Positions 32,637 to 35,722 of a DNA stretch of 35,722 nucleotides are shown here, piece after piece. Below the pieces are notes generated by a model that was not told the DNA's origin, did no database searches, and saw nothing but the letters and a program-made list of their open reading frames with translations. Position 1 is the first letter of the stretch; each line of letters opens with the position of its first letter. The stretch lies in the NCBI GenBank assembly GCA_947629955.1, contig CANRFT010000021.1, forward strand, positions 1-35,722. The letters are read 5' to 3'. The stretch is from an uncultured Oscillospiraceae bacterium. Lineage in GTDB: Bacteria > Bacillota > Clostridia > Oscillospirales > Oscillospiraceae. Made by a program: the position numbers and the translations under genes.

Positions 32637-32670
32637 CGCCCCAGCCTTCGGGCCGGGGCGTTTTGCTTTT
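32637..32670 (+). terminator. Intrinsic terminator after the AraC gene
   Basis: CGCCCCAGCC (32637-32646) pairs with GGCCGGGGCG (32651-32660) around a stable TTCG tetraloop, with one A-C mismatch, followed by TTTTGCTTTT. Confidence 0.88.
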
Positions 32671-32678
32671 CTGAGAAT

Positions 32679-32694
32679 ACAAAATCGGATATAT
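32679..32694 (+). promoter_or_regulatory. Putative AraC-regulator box upstream of rhaB
   Basis: ACAAAATCGGATATAT, 18 bases before the rhaB -35. The same 16 bases occur inverted at 31592-31607. Place and spacing fit an AraC-type activator touching polymerase at the -35. Confidence 0.62.
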
Positions 32695-32712
32695 CAAAAG
32701 CAAGGTCCGTCC

Positions 32713-32740
32713 TTGTTTTTTCCATTCGGGGGCGTACAAT
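32713..32740 (+). promoter_or_regulatory. Promoter of rhaB and the isomerase gene
   Basis: A weak -35 TTGTTT (32713-32718), 16 bases, and TACAAT (32735-32740). The poor -35 is consistent with activator dependence. An ATG at 32739 falls inside the -10, so it is not the start codon. Confidence 0.6.
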
Positions 32741-32777
32741 GAAATTATCGGAAGAAATCACCAGAGGAGGGAAACCC

Positions 32778-34226
32778 GTGAAGTATTATCTCGCCGTCGA
32801 CATCGGCGCGTCCTCCGGCAGGCACATCCTGGGCCATGTGGAGGACGGGAAGATCGTACTGGAGGAGGTCCACCGGTTCGACAACAAGCAGGTCCATGTG
32901 AACGGCCACGACTGCTGGGACATGGACAACCTGTGGACCGGCATCGTGGACGGTTTGCGCGCCTGCAAGGCCATGAGAAAGATCCCCGACACCGTGGGCA
33001 TCGACACCTGGGCGGTGGACTATGTGCTGCTGGATGGAGACGGCAGGCAGATCGGCGACGCGGTGGCCTATCGGGACGGTCGCACCGCCGGCATGGACGC
33101 CGTGGTGGACGCCATCGTGCCCCGGAGCGAGCTGTACGCCAAGACCGGCATCCAGTACCAGACCTTCAACACAATCTATCAGCTCATGGCCCTGAAGCGG
33201 GAGCATCCTGAGCAGTTAGAGGCGGCTTCGTCCCTGCTGATGATCCCGGACTACTTCAACTACCGGCTCACCGGGGTGAAAAAGCAGGAGTACACCAACG
33301 CCACCTCCACCAGCCTGGTGAACGCGGCGGACAAGTCCTGGGACATGGACCTGATCCGGCGGCTGAGCCTGCCGGAAAAGCTGTTCGGCGAGCTGTCCAT
33401 GCCGGGGACGGTGGTCGGGAAGCTGACCCCAGAGATGCAGGCGGAGGTGGGCTTCAACGCCACGGTGATCCTCCCCGCCACCCACGACACCGGCTCCGCC
33501 TTCCTGGCCGTCCCCGCCCGGGACGACAAGGCGGTTTTCCTCTCCAGCGGCACATGGAGCCTCCTGGGGGTGGAGAACGAGGCCCCCATCACCACCGAGG
33601 AGAGCCGGGAGGAAAACTTCACCAACGAGGGCGGGGCGTGGTCCCGCTACCGCTACCTCAAGAACATCATGGGGCTTTGGATGATCCAGTCCATCCGCCG
33701 GGAGCTGAACGGCGTGGCCTATGTGGAGGGAAAGACCAGCAAGTACGCCTCCGGCCGCACCTATTCCTTCCCCGACCTCATCGCCGAGGCCAAGGGTGCG
33801 GCGGACTTCCCCTCCATGGTGGACGCCAACGACGACTGCTTCCTGGCCCCGGACAGCATGATCGACGCCATCAAGGACTTCTGCGCCAAGTCCGGCCGGC
33901 CGGTGCCCCAGACGGTGGGGGAGATCATGCAGACGGTCTATTCCTCCCTTGCCATGGCCTACGAGAACGGAATCGCCGCCCTGGAGGACATGACCGGGAA
34001 GCATTACACCAGTTTGAACATCGTGGGCGGCGGGTGCCAGGATATGTACCTGAACCAGATGACCGCCAATGCCACCGGCCTGCCCGTGTTCGCCGGCCCG
34101 GTGGAGGGCACCGCCATCGGCAACCTGATCGTCCAGATGATCGCCGGGGGCGAGTTCGACAGTCTGCAATCGGCCAGAGACGCCGTGAAAAACAGCTTTG
34201 ACATCAAGGAGGTAACGCCATGTTAG
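32778..34226 (+). CDS. rhaB: L-rhamnulose kinase
   Basis: Phosphorylates L-rhamnulose at O-1 in rhamnose breakdown. It is a FGGY-family sugar kinase of 482 residues from the GTG at 32778 (ribosome site GAGGAGGGA). Motifs: YLAVDIGASSGRHILG (phosphate 1), GIDTWAVDYVLLD, AYRDGRT, LLMIPDYFNYRLTG, THDTGSAFLAVP, FLSSGTWSLLG (adenosine region), and NIVGGGCQDMYLNQMTANATGLPVFAGPVEGTAIGN near the C-terminus, which is diagnostic for RhaB. The frame is open upstream to 32544, but the promoter lies inside that stretch. It overlaps the isomerase gene by 7 bases. The third pathway enzyme, an aldolase, is not in the window and may follow downstream. Confidence 0.95.
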   Translation: MKYYLAVDIGASSGRHILGHVEDGKIVLEEVHRFDNKQVHVNGHDCWDMDNLWTGIVDGLRACKAMRKIPDTVGIDTWAVDYVLLDGDGRQIGDAVAYRDGRTAGMDAVVDAIVPRSELYAKTGIQYQTFNTIYQLMALKREHPEQLEAASSLLMIPDYFNYRLTGVKKQEYTNATSTSLVNAADKSWDMDLIRRLSLPEKLFGELSMPGTVVGKLTPEMQAEVGFNATVILPATHDTGSAFLAVPARDDKAVFLSSGTWSLLGVENEAPITTEESREENFTNEGGAWSRYRYLKNIMGLWMIQSIRRELNGVAYVEGKTSKYASGRTYSFPDLIAEAKGAADFPSMVDANDDCFLAPDSMIDAIKDFCAKSGRPVPQTVGEIMQTVYSSLAMAYENGIAALEDMTGKHYTSLNIVGGGCQDMYLNQMTANATGLPVFAGPVEGTAIGNLIVQMIAGGEFDSLQSARDAVKNSFDIKEVTPC

Positions 34227-35641
34227 TGGAAACCAAAGCCCGTGTGGGCGTGTTCGCCATCGCTCTGGGGGCCTATCTGCCCCAGTTCCCCTCCCTGGTC
34301 CCCGAGTTCGAGGGCCAGTACGCCGATTTCAAGAAACGCATCCCCAACACGGTGGAGCTCATCGACGGCGGCATCGTCACCACCAAGGAGCTGGCCCAGG
34401 CCGCCGGAGACAAGTTCCGCTCCGCCGACGTGGACCTGGTCATCCTCCAGCTGCTGACCTACGCCACCTCCTACAATATGCTCCCCGCCGTCCGGGACCT
34501 GGACGTGCCGGTGGTGCTGGTGAACCTCCAGAAGAAAAAGGCACCCGACTACGAGCACACCGACACGGCGACCTGGCTGGGCGAGCTGTACGCCTGCGGC
34601 GCCGTGGGCGAGATGGTGGCCGACCTGGAGCGGGCCGGCAAGCGCCACGCGGTCATCACCGGCGTCGTCGAGGGGGGCGACCCCCACGCCCAGGCGGAGA
34701 TCGAGGACTGGTGCCGGGCCGCCCAGGTCCGCCGCCGCTTCCGCGACACCAACCTGGCCCAGATCGGCCGGCCCTACCCCGGCATGATGGACCTGTACAT
34801 CGACGAGACCAACCTCTACCACCGGATGTGGCTCTACACCAAGCAGTTCGACTGGGAGAAGATGTGGGCCATCGCCGACGACATCACCGACGAGGACGCC
34901 ATCCGGGCCAAGGCCCAGGACATCCTGGACACCTTCGATATCGAGGGCGGCGGCACCGTCGAGAAGGTCTGGGATATGGCAAAATACGTCGTGGCCTTCG
35001 AGCGGTGGGTGAGGGAGGAGAAGCTGGGCTTCGTGGCCTCCCACTACGACGGCTTCGCCCAGGGGGTGGCCGGCAAGCTGGATAGTATGCTCATCCCCGC
35101 CTTCTCCATGCTCATCAAGCAGGGCACCGCCTGCGCCGTGGAGGGGGACATCAAGGTGGCCATGGCCATGAGCATCCTCAAGACCATCTCCGGCACCGGC
35201 CAGCTCTCCGAGATGTACTCCATCGACTTTGAGAAGGACATCTGCATCATCGGCCACAGCGGCTCCGGCGACGCGGACATCTCCCAGGCGAAGAAGCCCA
35301 CCATGAAGATCGTCCCCGTGTTCCACGGCAAGACCGGCGGCGGGTATCTGACCCAGTTCTATCCCCCGGTGGGCCCCGTCACCTATCTGGGCATCACCCA
35401 GGACCGGGACGGTCACTTCAAGTTCGTGGTGGCCGAGGGCGTGAATGAGGAGGGGCCCATCTTCACCTTCGGGGACACCAATATGCGCACCCGGTTCACC
35501 TGCGGGGCCCGGGAGTTCTGCGACAGGTGGAGCGAGGCCGGCCCCACCCACCACATGGCCGCCGCCGCGGGCCGCCACATCGACACCATCCTGAAAGTGG
35601 CAAAGATATTCAACGTACCTGTGGACATCATTACCCGATAA
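34220..35641 (+). CDS. L-fucose/L-arabinose isomerase-fold protein, candidate rhamnose isomerase
   Basis: A 473-residue ketol isomerase-like protein of the AraA/FucI superfamily. The N-terminal domain is a Rossmann-like fold (VGVFAIALGAYLPQFPSL, DLVILQLLTYATSYNMLP). Candidate metal ligands line up with those of AraA (E306, E333, H350, H450): Glu308 in AVEGDIKVAM, Glu338 in SIDFEKD, His346 in IIGHSGSG and His444/His445 in THHMAAAAGRH. AAGGAGGTAACGCC precedes the ATG at 34220, which lies inside the end of rhaB, so the two are coupled. No classical RhaA or RhaI is present, so this protein may convert L-rhamnose to L-rhamnulose. The family is clear; the sugar is inferred from context. Confidence 0.85.
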   Translation: MLVETKARVGVFAIALGAYLPQFPSLVPEFEGQYADFKKRIPNTVELIDGGIVTTKELAQAAGDKFRSADVDLVILQLLTYATSYNMLPAVRDLDVPVVLVNLQKKKAPDYEHTDTATWLGELYACGAVGEMVADLERAGKRHAVITGVVEGGDPHAQAEIEDWCRAAQVRRRFRDTNLAQIGRPYPGMMDLYIDETNLYHRMWLYTKQFDWEKMWAIADDITDEDAIRAKAQDILDTFDIEGGGTVEKVWDMAKYVVAFERWVREEKLGFVASHYDGFAQGVAGKLDSMLIPAFSMLIKQGTACAVEGDIKVAMAMSILKTISGTGQLSEMYSIDFEKDICIIGHSGSGDADISQAKKPTMKIVPVFHGKTGGGYLTQFYPPVGPVTYLGITQDRDGHFKFVVAEGVNEEGPIFTFGDTNMRTRFTCGAREFCDRWSEAGPTHHMAAAAGRHIDTILKVAKIFNVPVDIITR

Positions 35642-35722
35642 TGATAGAGAGATGAGCAAAACACTGTGCAAAAGATGAAGCCGCAGGAAGGCGCAAGATG
35701 TCGAATGCCAGGAGGCGCAGGA
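35642..35722 (+). other. Window end, no gene recognised
   Basis: 81 bases after the isomerase stop. They contain a partly repeated GCAGGA(A)GGCGCA pattern and end in a purine-rich CAGGAGGCGCAGGA, which could be the ribosome site of a further gene just outside the window. An open frame from ATG 35675 has no ribosome site and too little sequence to call. Confidence 0.4.

Noticed and set aside
32544-32777. N-terminal extension of RhaB
   Set aside because: It spans the AraC gene end, its terminator and the rhaB promoter; the GTG at 32778 gives the normal kinase N-terminus.

Overview
The window is GC-rich DNA, apart from one AT-rich gene and one AT-rich intergenic region. It looks like a chromosomal segment of an anaerobic, plant-glycan-using gut Clostridia of the Oscillospiraceae type (Flavonifractor/Lawsonibacter-like). 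This guess rests on the end of a pyruvate:ferredoxin oxidoreductase, a tandem glycine riboswitch on an AGCS transporter, an AgrC/AgrA-type signalling pair, a circularly permuted GH3 enzyme and rhamnosidase/rhamnulokinase genes. The species cannot be fixed from the sequence alone.

Left part (1-12.5 kb), housekeeping and ion handling: the 3' end of a PFOR gene; a proB-proA-MBL hydrolase operon (proline synthesis plus a metallo-beta-lactamase-fold protein); a heavy-metal resistance locus made of an ArsR/SmtB sensor, a free-standing HMA metal-binding protein and a Zn/Cd/Pb P1B-ATPase, with a recognisable promoter-operator and an internal terminator; a Na+/alanine-glycine symporter behind a tandem glycine riboswitch and terminator; a SUV3-like DExQ-box RNA helicase with a C-terminal zinc ribbon; and a CorA-type transporter followed by a duplicated PF06541-type membrane protein.

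Middle and right part (12.5-35.7 kb), a glycan-use region centred on L-rhamnose: on the plus strand a GH2 beta-galactosidase and a short GH78-like protein with an altered catalytic motif. An AT-rich methyltransferase gene follows, bracketed by inverted copies of a short repeat. A six-gene minus-strand operon then runs GH78 alpha-L-rhamnosidase, GPH sugar symporter, membrane-tethered permuted GH3, a four-helix membrane protein, a lipoprotein with InlB-like, BspA-like and SGNH-like parts, and a GH43 enzyme. Beyond it lie a GHKL sensor kinase and a LytTR response regulator (minus), an AraC-family regulator (plus), rhamnulokinase rhaB and an AraA/FucI-fold isomerase (plus) that sits where a rhamnose isomerase would be expected.

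How it may work together (inference): the rhamnosidase-operon promoter carries a textbook LytTR double site about 64 bp upstream of the predicted start of transcription, so the adjacent kinase/regulator pair probably controls it. An identical 16-bp box occurs upstream of both the kinase/regulator operon and rhaB, in the orientation and spacing expected of an AraC-type activator. This suggests a two-layer circuit: an intracellular sugar sensor (AraC) acts on catabolism and on the surface-sensing two-component system, and the latter drives the enzyme and transporter operon.
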